The position numbers and the translations under genes were made by a program. This document shows positions 21,054-31,806 of a stretch of 64,000 bases of DNA, piece by piece. The notes below the pieces were generated by a model. The model made no database searches and was not told the origin of the DNA. It saw nothing but the letters and a program-made list of their open reading frames with translations. Origin of the DNA: Triglochin maritima (lineage: Eukaryota; Streptophyta; Magnoliopsida; Alismatales; Juncaginaceae); NCBI GenBank assembly GCA_963682175.1, contig OY821790.1, positions 322,501-386,500 of the forward strand, in the 5' to 3' direction. Every line of letters starts with the position of its first letter. Position 1 is the first letter of the stretch.

Positions 21054-22431
21054 TGTTGAACGTTTTAATTAAACCGCAAGTGCACGGCCGCGTTGAAGCA
21101 GTGGCAAATCGGGTCATCCTCATGGAGGTGAGCAGCCTTTCGTTTGCACGAACTCAAGTGGCAAAAAAATGGAGAAGTGAGTTGATTATGCTACGCTACG
21201 TTACACTACACTACGAAGTGTGAAATGGGAAAGAAAGCAACAAACGATTAACTAAAACTTAACTAAGAACGAAAGTAGAGTGCTGGAATTCAGAAATGGA
21301 AAACCCCTAAGGGGTGGAGTGAGTGCACACATGCAAAGAGGTGGGTATTGAACACATTCTTTAAGCACAAATGAAGGTGATGTTATCATGCATAGGAAGT
21401 GTCTAAATGTTATGGCAAAACCTATCAATCTATTCACCAACCTAGTTGATTAACATTTTCATATACAAGTTGTTTATTTCAGAACCTAAACAAGCATGAG
21501 AGGTGTCTAATCATTTTGGCAAAACTCATCAAGTTGTAAATTCTATCCTAAACAAGCAAGCATACATTAATGTTTTATCAACACATTGGAAATAAAACAT
21601 TCATTCCATTCTCATTTGCATGTATGTACATCTACTCCACCCCCTAAAGGGGATGGAACTACTCACCACACATTACACTAATTATTAAACTAAGTAATGA
21701 AATCATATTAACTAAGCTACTAAAACTAATGAAATGAAATTAAACAAAGTAAAACAAGAAATTTGAAACAAACAACATAATAAAGAAATTTTTATTAAAG
21801 TGACTCACATTTCAAGTAGCATCCTCCTACTTTAGTGTGTGCTTCAAGGCTTCACTTCTAGTAGGAAGAATAATCACTTAAAATATGAAGTGATTATAAT
21901 AGAATGTGAAGAGTCTTATTTATAGCCAAAGAAAAAGGCAATCTGGGACAATCTCCCGATGTGGGACTAAACAAATACCAAAAATAGCCTAAACATCCTC
22001 TAATACATGTGCTGGAGAAATTTGAGCGGATTTAGAAGGATTCAGACCGCCAATTGGCGGTCCATATGATTTGGATCCGGCTAAATTTCATTCTGGGCTT
22101 TTCTGGATTCGTTTGTCGGTCTTTGATGCATCTACTTTATTTATTGGAGCTCCGACCCGAATCTAACTGTCAAAATACTCCCCAAGATGGTGTTGAGTTT
22201 TCTGTTTTGCTCTTTGGTCCTTTGGTCTTACGTTCAGGTCCTTCTCCCTTCCATCTCAGTCCCGAGATCTCACAATTCAGTCTTTTTTCCCAACTTTTGG
22301 GTCCTTTTATGTTTCATCTCTTCAAACCTATTTATTTCTGAAATTCAAACATAAAACTCGTAACATAGCATTGTTTAGGTGAAAGATAATGGATATAAGA
22401 TACAAATATAAGCATAAAATGATGTCAATCA
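21054..22431 (-). mobile_element. Solo LTR of a second Athila-like family
   Basis: On the minus strand it starts TGATTGACATCATTTTATGC and ends CGTTCAACA. It matches the LTRs at 61796 (same start), 31186 and 38918-40017. Shared blocks: TTGGGGAGTATTTTG-like start region, TATA box (minus, 21915-21925), AGTCCCACATCGGGAGATTG, the CCACCCCTTAGGGGTTTTCC block near 21305, and the end module GTGCACTTGCGGT. A perfect palindrome CCGCCAATTGGCGG lies at 22047-22060, 122 bp upstream of the TATA box. Flanks ACACA (21049-21053) and GCACA (22432-22436) match 4 of 5. No internal region. Confidence 0.88.
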
Positions 22432-23193
22432 GCACATTCTCCCAACATTTTTTGTAAAGTGGACTTTGGTGTTTGTTTCATCTCCTGACTCATACTGGTC
22501 CTACACTACAGTAGTATAGAGTGCAGCTTACAATTTGTTAGAGCGGTTTGATCATCGTGAAAATACATTTGGTGGGTGTTGTTCTGTGGTGGATGGATGG
22601 TCCATGCTATCGATTGAGCGGATGGTACATGACTACATGCTATGCATGCAATGTGTCTTCACACTCTTTTCATTATTTGTGAAAAAATGACATTACTTTG
22701 CCCCTGCAGACCCACCCACAATTTTGTAACTTGCAAGTTGCAATGCAAGGCCACGCACCATGGGGCCTTATCACCTGGATCTGGCCCCTTAATAGGGCCG
22801 GGCCAAGGTCGGGACCTGGGTTATTTGTGTGATTCCCCCCGGTCGCGACCCAGCAAGTGGATCTGGGTTCCATGTGCTGCCAGACCCTTGACCAATTTAT
22901 TTTGTTTTTTTTAAATCAATTTTAATATGTTTTGTAAATCTTTTTTTAAATATGATTTTTAGATCTGTTTTTTAAATATTATTTTTTAAATATTATTATT
23001 TTTTAAAATATTTTTTAAAATCAGTTTTTAATATATATTTTTAAAATCTGTTTTATAATTTTTTTTAATTTATTTAAAATATGTGGTTTTTTTATTTTTA
23101 TTAATCTTACTTTTCTTGATCTAAATTTTTGTTAATCTTCATTTAATTTAAATTACGTTAATTAAATTGCAATCTTTCAACAAATACACTAAA
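22432..23193. other. Unassigned sequence with GC-rich palindromes and an AT-rich half
   Basis: 22432-22690 shows nothing recognisable. 22775-22870 holds three GC-rich palindromes: GGCCCCTTAATAGGGCC (about 22783), GGTCGGGACC (22807) and GGTCGCGACC (22841). 22900-23190 is very AT-rich with TTTAAATATT words. No gene seen. It may be a decayed repeat. Confidence 0.5.
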
Positions 23194-23198
23194 ATAAA

Positions 23199-24385
23199 TG
23201 ATGGGATTTTTATTTATACCGCAAGTGCACGACCGCGATGAAGCGGTGGCAAGTACGGGTCGAACACAAGGAGGGAGAGATTTGTTATTTGTGTGATTTC
23301 GATTTGGGGGAAAGGAGGAGAGAAGAATAAATTTGGTTTTGATATTTTTGGGTTTTAGTTATTTAAATCAAGAAACAAAAACAATTAAAACTAAAGCAAG
23401 AACAAAGAAGGTGAATTCCGTTGGGTGGAGGTTTAGATTAGAGAATTCTGAAAGTTATAATAAATCACATTAGTTATAAAGCATTACATGATAAATGATT
23501 TAACATAAACTCAAGTAATCAAAACATACTAATACGAAATTAAAATAATAACTTTATTCTCTTCTCATCACCCTAAATCTGTCACCTCTACCCTTTGGAA
23601 AGAGTTAGAAACTCATGGAGGGAGGAAGAAGGGATCCTAGAGGCATTACAAAGAAAAGTAAAAACAAGAAATAAAAGACAGAATTTTATTAAACTAAGCA
23701 ATAAAAATTACAACATAAGCTAAAGGACCAAGGACCCTTCTAACATCGTTCTCGGGGCTATTTATAGCCGATACAAGGGATCCCAATATATAAATGGAAC
23801 GTACACGCGTCAATACAGCATTGGTAAAAATTTGAGCACACGGATCGACTTTTGTGCGGCTAAATCGCTGCAATTTGTACATGAGGTGCGGCGGAATCGC
23901 CACCTTTTTGGCTCGGATTCGATCCGGATTTTTCCTGTGTGTTTATGGTATGATTTCAATGTCCTTTGCATATCCGGATGATTTTTTTCCTTTCTTTTGA
24001 GCTCCGACTTTATTTCTTTATATATTTGGAGATCCACATTGATTTTTCTTTAGATTTTCTCCAAGATAATATTTTGGTGCTTTAATTGCAATTAGGTCCT
24101 TGGCCTTTTGCAATTAAGTCCCCGGCTACTTTTGTGCTTAAGTCCTTGTTCTTTTTGTAATTAGGTCTTGAATGCTTTTATGCTTGGATTTGAAACCCGA
24201 TAATCTTGAGCTTGGTCTTTATGATAGAAATTAGTCTTTTGCACGCGTTAATGCTCGGGATGTGGGTAATTTGCATTCAGGTCCCTGTATTCTGTAAATA
24301 AGACTAAACACATACCTTAGTAGCATTTATTGATATAAAAGTAATCTAAATGAAAGACATATGATGCAATGTATGCAATGCATCA
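23199..24385 (-). repeat. 3' LTR of the Athila-like element
   Basis: 1187 bp, TGATGGGATT to GCAATGCATCA on the plus strand. Minus-strand TATA box CTATAAATAG at 23758-23767. Palindromes GCGGCTAAATCGCTGC (23856) and GCGGCGGAATCGCC (23888) lie 32 bp apart, the nearer one 89 bp upstream of the TATA box. Confidence 0.95.
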
Positions 24386-24400
24386 AATACCCCCACACCT
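24386..24400 (-). other. Polypurine tract of the Athila-like element
   Basis: Minus strand AGGTGTGGGGGTATT directly before the 3' LTR start TGATGC. Confidence 0.85.
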
Positions 24401-25668
24401 AGATTTTGCTAGTCCCTAGCAAAACAGAAAATACGAAAAATAAAAACAGGGAAATCCTAACTCACTTTCGTAGGAATCACGGTTGCACTTAGCATGTTCA
24501 ACAAGCCTTTAAACCTCCGAGTTTCCTTAGAGGACGAGTTTTGTCTCGTGAGGGTTTTCAGTTGACACACCCACAAAGTCTTAAATCAATATTTCATTAA
24601 TAGTTCTCAATATCCCTACCTCAACCTTATACATCTCACTGAGAATTCTTGCATGCTCATTATATAAATCTAACTCATTAAAAATATGACTTGGTCTTTG
24701 CTCCTCCAACATTCACACCACTAACCCTTCTACACATGTTATCACTTAAATTATTTTGCACGCCTCCTCTGGTGGTGAAGTATCATTCGGATCAACCATG
24801 GCATGGATCATTCTTTTAGCTTTGGAACTTGAGTATTTTTTTTCTTTTCTTCCGTGATTCAACACATTTGCTTTTTGACACTTTTACCATTTTTGCATTC
24901 GTGTAGCGAGTTTGGTCGATAATCCCGAGCTGGTAGACTCAAGTTACCGGGTTTCAAGATACCCCTACGGACCAGTGACTCAAAGGCTTGGGCTTTTGTA
25001 ATCATTTTGTAGAATGTGCTTTCCTCACTTTATTCCTTTATTTTTAATTTTATTTTACTCAAGGCTTAAATGCTATTAGAAGTCCACACTTCCAAGTATA
25101 TTTTCCTCAACCTCTGCTTTTTATCAACCACTTCAAAGATTTGATTCATCCAATTTAAGTGCATACATATCTTAAAGGGCAATGAGTTATTTCTTTGGAA
25201 CTTAGATTTATGTCATAATTTCTACAAGCAGAACTATATAATAAGGAACAAAAACTCAATGCAATTTGTACACGGGTAGTTCAATCTTAAGCTATGTCAT
25301 GAAACATTGATTTTTTATATTTTTTTTTTTGAAATAAAAGACAGATATATAGATAAATATATACATAAACACCCCCCCCCCCCCACACCTAAATCATGCA
25401 TTGTCCTCAATGTATGCAAATATAAAGCAAATGCACTTATTACCTTGGTGAACTGCGGTCGAAGGATGAAATTTGCTCAAAGTCAACCATAGTCAGAACT
25501 GGATTGAATGACACCATATTGGTGCATGTATCCAGTTGAATTGTTCCCCATGTTGCAATGAGAGTCCTGAGTCACAGGTTCCACACCCCTCACATAAATT
25601 GGTTCTCTTATTTGCTCGAGTGATGGTGGGTGTGTAGATGAATTCCTCCCTTTTTTCTTACTTCCTTT
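24401..25668 (-). other. Noncoding 3' region of the Athila-like element, with a second PPT-like tract
   Basis: No coding capacity; RT, RNase H and integrase would be expected before here. At about 25371-25410 a run of 14 C, then ACACCTAAATCATGCATTGTCC, reads on the minus strand as GAGGACAATGCATGATTTAG leading into a G-tract, the conserved block that normally precedes the polypurine tract in Athila/Tat elements. Thus two PPT-like sites lie about 1 kb apart. Confidence 0.7.
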
Positions 25669-26410
25669 TTAATTTTGTGATGATTCAGAAATCTTATAGA
25701 TACGCGATTTCATCACAACATCACTTTGATTGCATATTATTTCTGGCTCACTATCAACATGAAAAATATTAAATTCAGCTTTTAAGTTCCCAAAAGATAA
25801 TTGCATGAGCCCATTTCGACAGTTTATCAATGCTTCAGAAGTGGCTAAAAAGGGTCTGCCTAGAATTACAGGGATTTGTTGTTTAGGATTTACAACAGGT
25901 GCGATATCTAGTACGACAAAATCCACTGGGTAAATGAAATCACCAACCTTGATCAAAACATCCTCTACTATACCTTTTGGTTTCTTAATAGAGCAATCAG
26001 CAATATTGAAGGGTTGTCTTAGAGGGTTTTAGTGGACCAAGGTTCATTTGCTCATAGACAGAGTACGGGAGTAGGTTAACACTAGCACCAAGGTCTAGAA
26101 GGGCTTTGTTGATAAAAGTATCTCCTATTGCACATGAAATTGTGGGACACCCAGGATCTTTATACTTTAAAGGAGATGTATTGGACAAAATAGAGCTTAT
26201 GTTTGCAGTTAAGAATGCCTTCTTTGGTACGTTCGTTTTTCTCTTTTTAATGCACAGATCTTTTAAGAATTTAGCATAAGCAGGTATTTGTTGAATCATG
26301 TCTAAGAGTGGAATGTTCACCTTAACTTGCTTAAATACTTCCAAGATTTTTCTCCATTTGTGCACTTGAGTTCTTCTTAAGTCTATTGGGGAATGGAGCT
26401 TTAAGAACAT
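25669..26410 (-). pseudogene. Athila-like aspartic protease region, frameshifted
   Basis: Encodes the gag-protease linker (IPAYAKFLKDLCIKKRK), then the retropepsin with ALLDLGASVNLLPYSVYEQM (active site D-L-G-A-S) and, in another frame from about 25990, VGDFIYPVDFVVLD and PVILGRPFLATSEALI. One frame change near 26370 separates it from gag and one near 26005 splits the protease. The frame ends at 25669 with no RT after it, where autonomous relatives continue into RT-RNase H-integrase. Confidence 0.88.
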
Positions 26411-28058
26411 AGACTCGCTCAGGTTCAGGTTGAGCTATAGGTTCAGGTTGAGTTGGTGGGTTGGGCGTTTCAGATTGGACGTCAGGTTCAATGGTCAGGT
26501 CATATGTGGTAGCTTGATGACTAGATTGATTGGACGTTCTAGGATTTACCACATTATTGTCAATTTGTCTTCCGGACCGTAATGATACTACTGCATTTAT
26601 TTGTTGGAATGGTCCTTCCTCATTAACCATTTGAACCGGTCTAGGGTTGTTATTTCCTGAAGGTGCTTGATAGGATTGATATGAGTTATTAGATCTAGGG
26701 TTCACCTCAGGTTGACTTGGAAAACGACCCTTTTCTCTTTCACCTACTATTTGTGCTAGTTGGCTGACTTGTGTCTCTAGCCTTTGGAAGGTCTGGTTGG
26801 TTGTTTGTATAAAGGTTTTTATCAAATTTTCCAAGCTTGTCAACCTAACCTCATGATCGCTATTGTTACTAAACCCAGATGATGTATTATTTTGGTTATA
26901 CGGGTTTGGTTGTTGTCTAGGAGGTTGACCTTGTTGGCTTGATGAGAAATTGGAATTATTACGCCAACCCGAGTTATAGGTTGATGCGTATGGGTCATTT
27001 CTAGCATGGTTATACATGGCATTAACTTGTTCCCAGTCCACACAATCCTCCATTAAATGACCAATCTGACCACATCTAGAGCAAGGGATAGACGAGGCTT
27101 GATTCACTCGGGTTTGGGTTTGTAGCTCTAAACTTTCCATTCTGCGCATAATGGTAGCTAGTTTTGCTTCAGCCGCTATGTTGGCATCAACATCTAAGAC
27201 ACCTGGTTTGGGTTGACTTGCTATTCTAGATCCAATACTTGGGTTAAGCGGTGTTCTAGCATTGTCCCATTGCATACTGTTTTCAGCTAAGTCCTCAAGA
27301 AAAGTCCAGGCATCATTTTCATTTTTCGACATGAAGTTCCCTTGGCTTACAGATTCTACTATAACCCTAGATGTGGGTGTCAATCCCTCATAAATAATTT
27401 GGCATAATTGCCATCTTGGAATTCCATGATGAGGGCATTGGGTCAGAACACTTTTGAATCTTTCTAGATAGGAATAGAACGACTCGCTCTCAGACTGAAC
27501 GAATGCAACAATTTCATTCCTAATCCTCATAGTCTTATGGTTGGGGAAATATTTTTTCAGGAATATTTGAACAAACTCAGCCCAACTCCTAATAGATCTT
27601 TCGGCTAGACTATATAGCCATTTCTTAGCGTCGTCCTTCAGTGCTGGAGGCACGAATTTCAGACGCACTGCCTCCTCAGGGATATGCTGGTATTGCATAA
27701 GAGAGCAGATTTCCTCAAATTCTCTAAGGAAGAGATATGGGTCTTCCCTAGAGGTGAACTTAGGCAACATACTCATGTATTGTGCCTTAAGTTCGAAGTC
27801 GCGACCCGGTATGGTGGGCATAACGATGCACGATGGCTGAGCAGCCATCGCTGGATAGCATCGATCCCTCAGAGTTATAGGTTGCACAACAGGCGGGTCC
27901 ACTACGTTCTCACCCATTGGATCCGGGTGAGGTGGTGCAGCAGATGGATGGGGGCTAAGTTCGAGACTGGAATCTAGATGAACTCGTGAGAGTCGATTAC
28001 TCAAGTCCCGAATCCAAATCTGAGTGCACCGGGTTGAAGCAATTTTTTTTGAATTCAA
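26331..28058 (-). pseudogene. Athila-like gag, 575 codons open, frameshifted at its end
   Basis: Capsid-like protein for particle assembly. The Retrotrans_gag domain lies at about residues 85-235 (ALKDDAKKWLYSLAERSI, FLKKYFPNHKTMRIRNEI, FYSYLERFKSVLTQCPHHG). A CCHC knuckle CSRCGQIGHLMEDC is near residue 330. A glutamine/asparagine-rich stretch and a coiled-coil-like region follow, then a proline-rich end (PPTQPEPIAQPEPE). The frame runs from 28058 to a stop at 26331 and should continue into protease; a one-base slip near 26370 prevents that. The real start may be downstream of 28058, since the first residues lack family similarity. A gag product could still be made. Confidence 0.9.
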
Positions 28059-29354
28059 ATTCCAAATTTAAATTCCAAATTTAATTTCAAGAATTAATTA
28101 CAATTTTTTCGTTTTTTTATATATATTTTTTATGTTTTTTTTTCAAAAGGGAAACAAACAATAGAATGGGGAAAGATGAGAAAGGAATCCTAATCTAGAG
28201 AATTTAGGTGAGAAGAGAAAGAAGACTGAGATGAGAAGGGAAACCTAACTCTAAAGATAGAAAGAGGGTTGGTCAGAAAATTCCTAAGAAAGCACGGTTC
28301 AAACAATCCTAGACCTAGTGTCGCTTAGATCTAGACGACTCCTAACTGGTTGAGTCGAATTGATTCGCTTGTTTCACCTCCCTCACTAATCAAACCAACT
28401 TGGCCAGGCCGTGTATAGCTAGTGGGGGCGCTTCCGACAGAGTCAGTGCCAATTAGACAACCACTTCGCTTGGAAGACTTACGTCAACACAAAAACACTT
28501 TCTAGACACCAAATTAAATTCAATCGGCTTCAGGTCATAGCAAGTCAAACCAATTCTTCTCCTTAAATGAGTCCGAGTCCTTAGGGGTCAATGTCTAATT
28601 GATTTTATGTTTAAGGCTTAGGTGACACTTTAGGATTGTGATTTGTGGGCCACGGAAGCGTGATGAAATCCCCACCGTATCTTTGCCTACAGAGTTGCCC
28701 TTAAGATAGTTTAACTTAAATCTAGCAAAGATAGTCAAACAATGGTCTTTAGAGGGGGGCAATTGCAAGGTTGTATGAAAACTAAATTATATGCTTACAT
28801 GCATTCAATAAAAAAAACACGATACGTACCTTGCCTCCAGCACTCTTCAACAAGAATTAATTTGCAAGAATTTAGCAGAATAATGCATACAAAACACTAG
28901 ATGATGCATGCACTAAGGCCTTTCTAATTTTGCCAATTTTAGGTCAGAGTTGAATTATTGCCAATTATGGAATTTTTGCCCTAACACATGCAGTTCTATG
29001 AAAAGGAAATTTTCTGAAACTAGAAATTACGAGGAAAAAGGCAACCAAGGTTACCTACGCAATGCTCAGTCGGGTTCGCCGCCCGCTCTCGAAATTTCAG
29101 TAGCTCCACGCGTCCACCCAGAGATGGTGCTAACCCCAGAAAAATTTGAAGCCCAGATGCTTCACTTGTGCGGCGATTCCGCCGCAGGTTCCTCTTGATG
29201 TGCGGCGATTCCGCCGCCCTTGTTGCTCAGACTGCGCTCAGATTTCGCCGCGCGCTCTGTTGTCTCCTGAAACACAATTCCAAATAGTTAGATCACGCAC
29301 AAGATAAACAGAATAGAATCGAAATCAACAAAAAAAAACAAAATCTGCGTCGCC
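28059..29354 (-). other. Leader between primer site and gag, with a palindrome pair
   Basis: About 1.3 kb of noncoding leader. Two perfect GCGGCGATTCCGCCGC palindromes at 29170-29185 and 29202-29217 are exactly 32 bp apart and about 140-185 nt downstream of the primer site; the same palindrome occurs in the LTR. A block at 28630-28680 (minus: GGTGGGGATTTCATCAC, CCCACAAATCACA) and 28570-28605 (AGACATTGACCCCTAAGGA) is conserved in the leader of the other Athila-like family at 63585-63690. Confidence 0.8.
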
Positions 29355-29372
29355 TCCCCGGCAACGGCGCCA
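29355..29372 (-). other. Primer-binding site (tRNA-Asp type)
   Basis: Minus strand TGGCGCCGTTGCCGGGGA, complementary to the 3' end of plant tRNA-Asp, six bases inside the 5' LTR end. Confidence 0.92.
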
Positions 29373-29378
29373 AAAACT

Positions 29379-30565
29379 TGATGGGATTTTTATTTATACC
29401 GCAAGTGCACGACCGCGATGAAGCGGTGACAAGTACGGGTCGAACACAAGGAGGGAGAGATTTGTTATTTGTGTGATTTCGATTTGGGGGAAAGGATGAG
29501 AGAAGAATAAATTTGGTTTTGAGATTTTTGGGTTTTAGTTATTTAAATCAAGAAACAAAAACAATTAAAACTAAAGCAAAAACAAAGAAGGTGAATTCCG
29601 TTGGGTGGAGGTTTAGATTAGAGAATTCTGAAACTTATAATAAATCACATTAGTTATAAAGCATTACATGATAAATGATTTAACATAAACTCAAGTAATC
29701 AAAACATACTAATACGAAATTAAAATAATAACTTTATTCTCTTCTCATCACCCTAAATCCGTCACCTCCACCCTTTGGAAAGAGTTAGAAACTCATGGAG
29801 GGAGGAAGAAGGGATCCTAGAGGCATTACAAAGAAAAGTAAAAACAAGAAATAAAAAACAGAATTTTATTAAACTAAGCAATAAAAATTACAACATAAGC
29901 TAAAGGACCAAAGACCCTTCTAACATCGTTCTCGGGGCTATTTATAGTCGATACAAGGGATCCCAATATATAAATGGAACGTACACGTGTCAATACAGCA
30001 TTGGTAAAAATTTGAGCACACGGATTGACTTTTGTGCGGCTAAATTGCTGCAATTTGTACATGAGGTGCGTCGGAATCGCCACCGTTTTAGCTCGGATTC
30101 GATCCGGATTTTTCCTGTGTGTTTATGGTATGATTTCAATGTCCTTTGCATATCCGGATGATTTCTTTCCTTTCTTTTGAGCTCCGACTTTATTTCTTTA
30201 TATATTTGGAGATCCACATTGATTTTTCTTTAGATTTTCTCCAAGATAATATTTTGGTGCTTTAATTGCAATTAGGTCCTTGGCTTTTTGCAATTAAGTC
30301 CCCAGCTACTTTTGTGCTTAAGTCATTGTTCTTTTTGTAATTAGGTCTTGAATGCTTTTATGCTTGGATTTGAAACCCGATAATCTTGAGCTTGGTCTTT
30401 ATGATAGAAATGAGTCTTTTGCACGTGTTAATGCTCGGGATGTGGGTAATTTGCATTCAGGTCCCTATATTCTGTAAATAAGACTAAACACATACCTTAG
30501 TAGCATTTATTGATATAAAAGTAATCTAAATGAAAGACATATGATGCAATGTATGCAATGCATCA
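29379..30565 (-). repeat. 5' LTR of the Athila-like element
   Basis: 1187 bp, about 98% identical to the 3' LTR with no indels. Minus-strand TATA box at 29938-29947. Many differences between the two LTRs are C/T or G/A, for example CGCGT versus CGTGT. Confidence 0.95.
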
Positions 30566-30570
30566 ATAAA

Positions 30571-31185
30571 CAATACATAATGAAAATACATTGAACACTA
30601 ACGAACTACGTCATTAAACAACACTGATAAACAAATACACTAAACAACACTGATAAACTACGGAATATAAACAACACTTTAAACGATACGGAATATAACA
30701 CATGTTTTGTCGCGAAATGAATTGTGCTACATTAAACCATTAGATTCCGCCCAAGCTACCATTCACGAGCATTTTTTCTTCACATTCTGTTCGGTTTGGA
30801 TTCTTCGTCAAAATATTTATCATATCCAATTTACGTTTTTATGCTTCAGTTTCAACTTCCGCTTCTCATTGCTCTTTCTCAAGCTTCATGTCTTATGTCT
30901 CTAACTTTTGAACCATATTCAATTTTAACACATAATTCGGAAATCTGATCATCTCCCTGATTTGCATCTGAGTTTTTCCCTTTTTCTTGGCTTTTTTGAC
31001 ACCTTCAAGTGGACCAAAGCGTTATGACGCCACTTCGTAGAATCATTTGTGTTTTTCCTATTGCTGGAGTTTCCAATTTGGGGACTACTATCCACTTCCT
31101 CTCGTTGACACATTGGTCGACGTCCACGTGGTACATTCACACAACCATGGTGAACGATTGACTTACATTTTGGGTGCATGCGTAA
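30571..31185. other. Unassigned sequence, possible relic of a NAM-associated or Harbinger-type gene
   Basis: 30571-30700 is a small AC-rich repeat-like stretch (AAACAACACTGATAAAC twice). On the minus strand 30949-31179 has a basic frame (DSSPQIGNSSNRKNT, HLKVSKKPRKREK) faintly like the serine- then lysine-rich part of plant NAM-associated or Harbinger ORF1 proteins, followed by stop-broken sequence. This is a weak guess. Confidence 0.35.
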
Positions 31186-31806
31186 TGATTGACATCATAT
31201 CATGCATACATTTGTGTCTTATATCCATTATTTTGAGCTTAAACAATGCTACGTAACGAGCTTTGTGTTTAAGTGTCAGGAATAAATATGGTTGAGAAGA
31301 AGATGCATAAAATGACCTAAAAGAAAGAAAAATGACTGAGTTGCAAGAGGGAATGACCCGAATGTAAGCCCAAAAGACCAATGAGCAAATCAAGAAACTC
31401 CACACCATCATAAGGAGTATTTTAACAATTCGATTCGGGCCTAAACTCCAACAACCGACAGGAGTGCATCACACATGAAGAAATCAAGCTAGACAACCAC
31501 ACTCAAAATCCAGACTAGATCTAGAGTCCATAGACAGCCAATTGGCGGTCCCAGACCGCTGGTTGGCCGTTGGGTCAGCTCGGGATCCGCTAAGACTTTG
31601 GTGGAACATGTATTATGGTGTTTTATGTCTATTTTTGGTATTTTATTAGTCCCACATCGGGGGATTGTCCCTGAATACTTTTTTTCTATGACTATAAATA
31701 GAACTCTTCATCTTCCCTTGTACACTACTATAGGCTTAGTCAATATGCTTTCCTATCTTAATATAATAGTTAGTTTAATGATTAGTGAGTAGTTCCATCC
31801 CCTTTG
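31186..31806 (+). mobile_element. Truncated LTR (5' part) of the second Athila-like family
   Basis: Starts TGATTGACATCATATC exactly like the LTRs at 21054-22431 and 61796. Contains paired palindromes CAGCCAATTGGCGG (31535) and CCGCTGGTTGGCCG (31556), 21 bp apart, and TATA box CTATAAATAG at 31692-31701, 123 bp after the pair. Similarity stops near 31806 at CCATCCCCTTTGCG. Confidence 0.85.

Larger units (their letters stand above)
23199..30565 (-). mobile_element. Complete non-autonomous Athila-like Ty3 element (gag-protease only), TSD ATAAA
   Basis: A 7367-bp element with perfect ATAAA duplications at 23194-23198 and 30566-30570. LTRs are 1187 bp each with no length difference and about 23 substitutions by hand count (about 2%). 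The primer site matches tRNA-Asp, typical of Athila-like elements, and the protease has the Athila-type DLGAS motif. The interior encodes gag and protease only; no reverse transcriptase, RNase H, integrase or env-like sequence was found between the protease and the 3' LTR. Two one-base frameshifts break gag-pro. The high LTR identity shows it was mobilised fairly recently, presumably by enzymes from a relative. Confidence 0.93.

Noticed and set aside
24401..25668. Possible env-like gene after protease in the Athila-like element
   Set aside because: No open frame of useful length and no membrane segment on the sense strand; treated as noncoding 3' region.
26331..26410. Programmed frameshift between gag and protease of the Athila-like element
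   Set aside because: Athila-like elements normally use one gag-pol frame, no slippery heptamer was seen, and a second one-base slip lies in the protease, so decay is simpler.
29349..29376. tRNA gene fragments at the primer sites
   Set aside because: Only the 3' end complement of a tRNA (12-18 bases) is present next to LTR ends; no cloverleaf. These are primer-binding sites.
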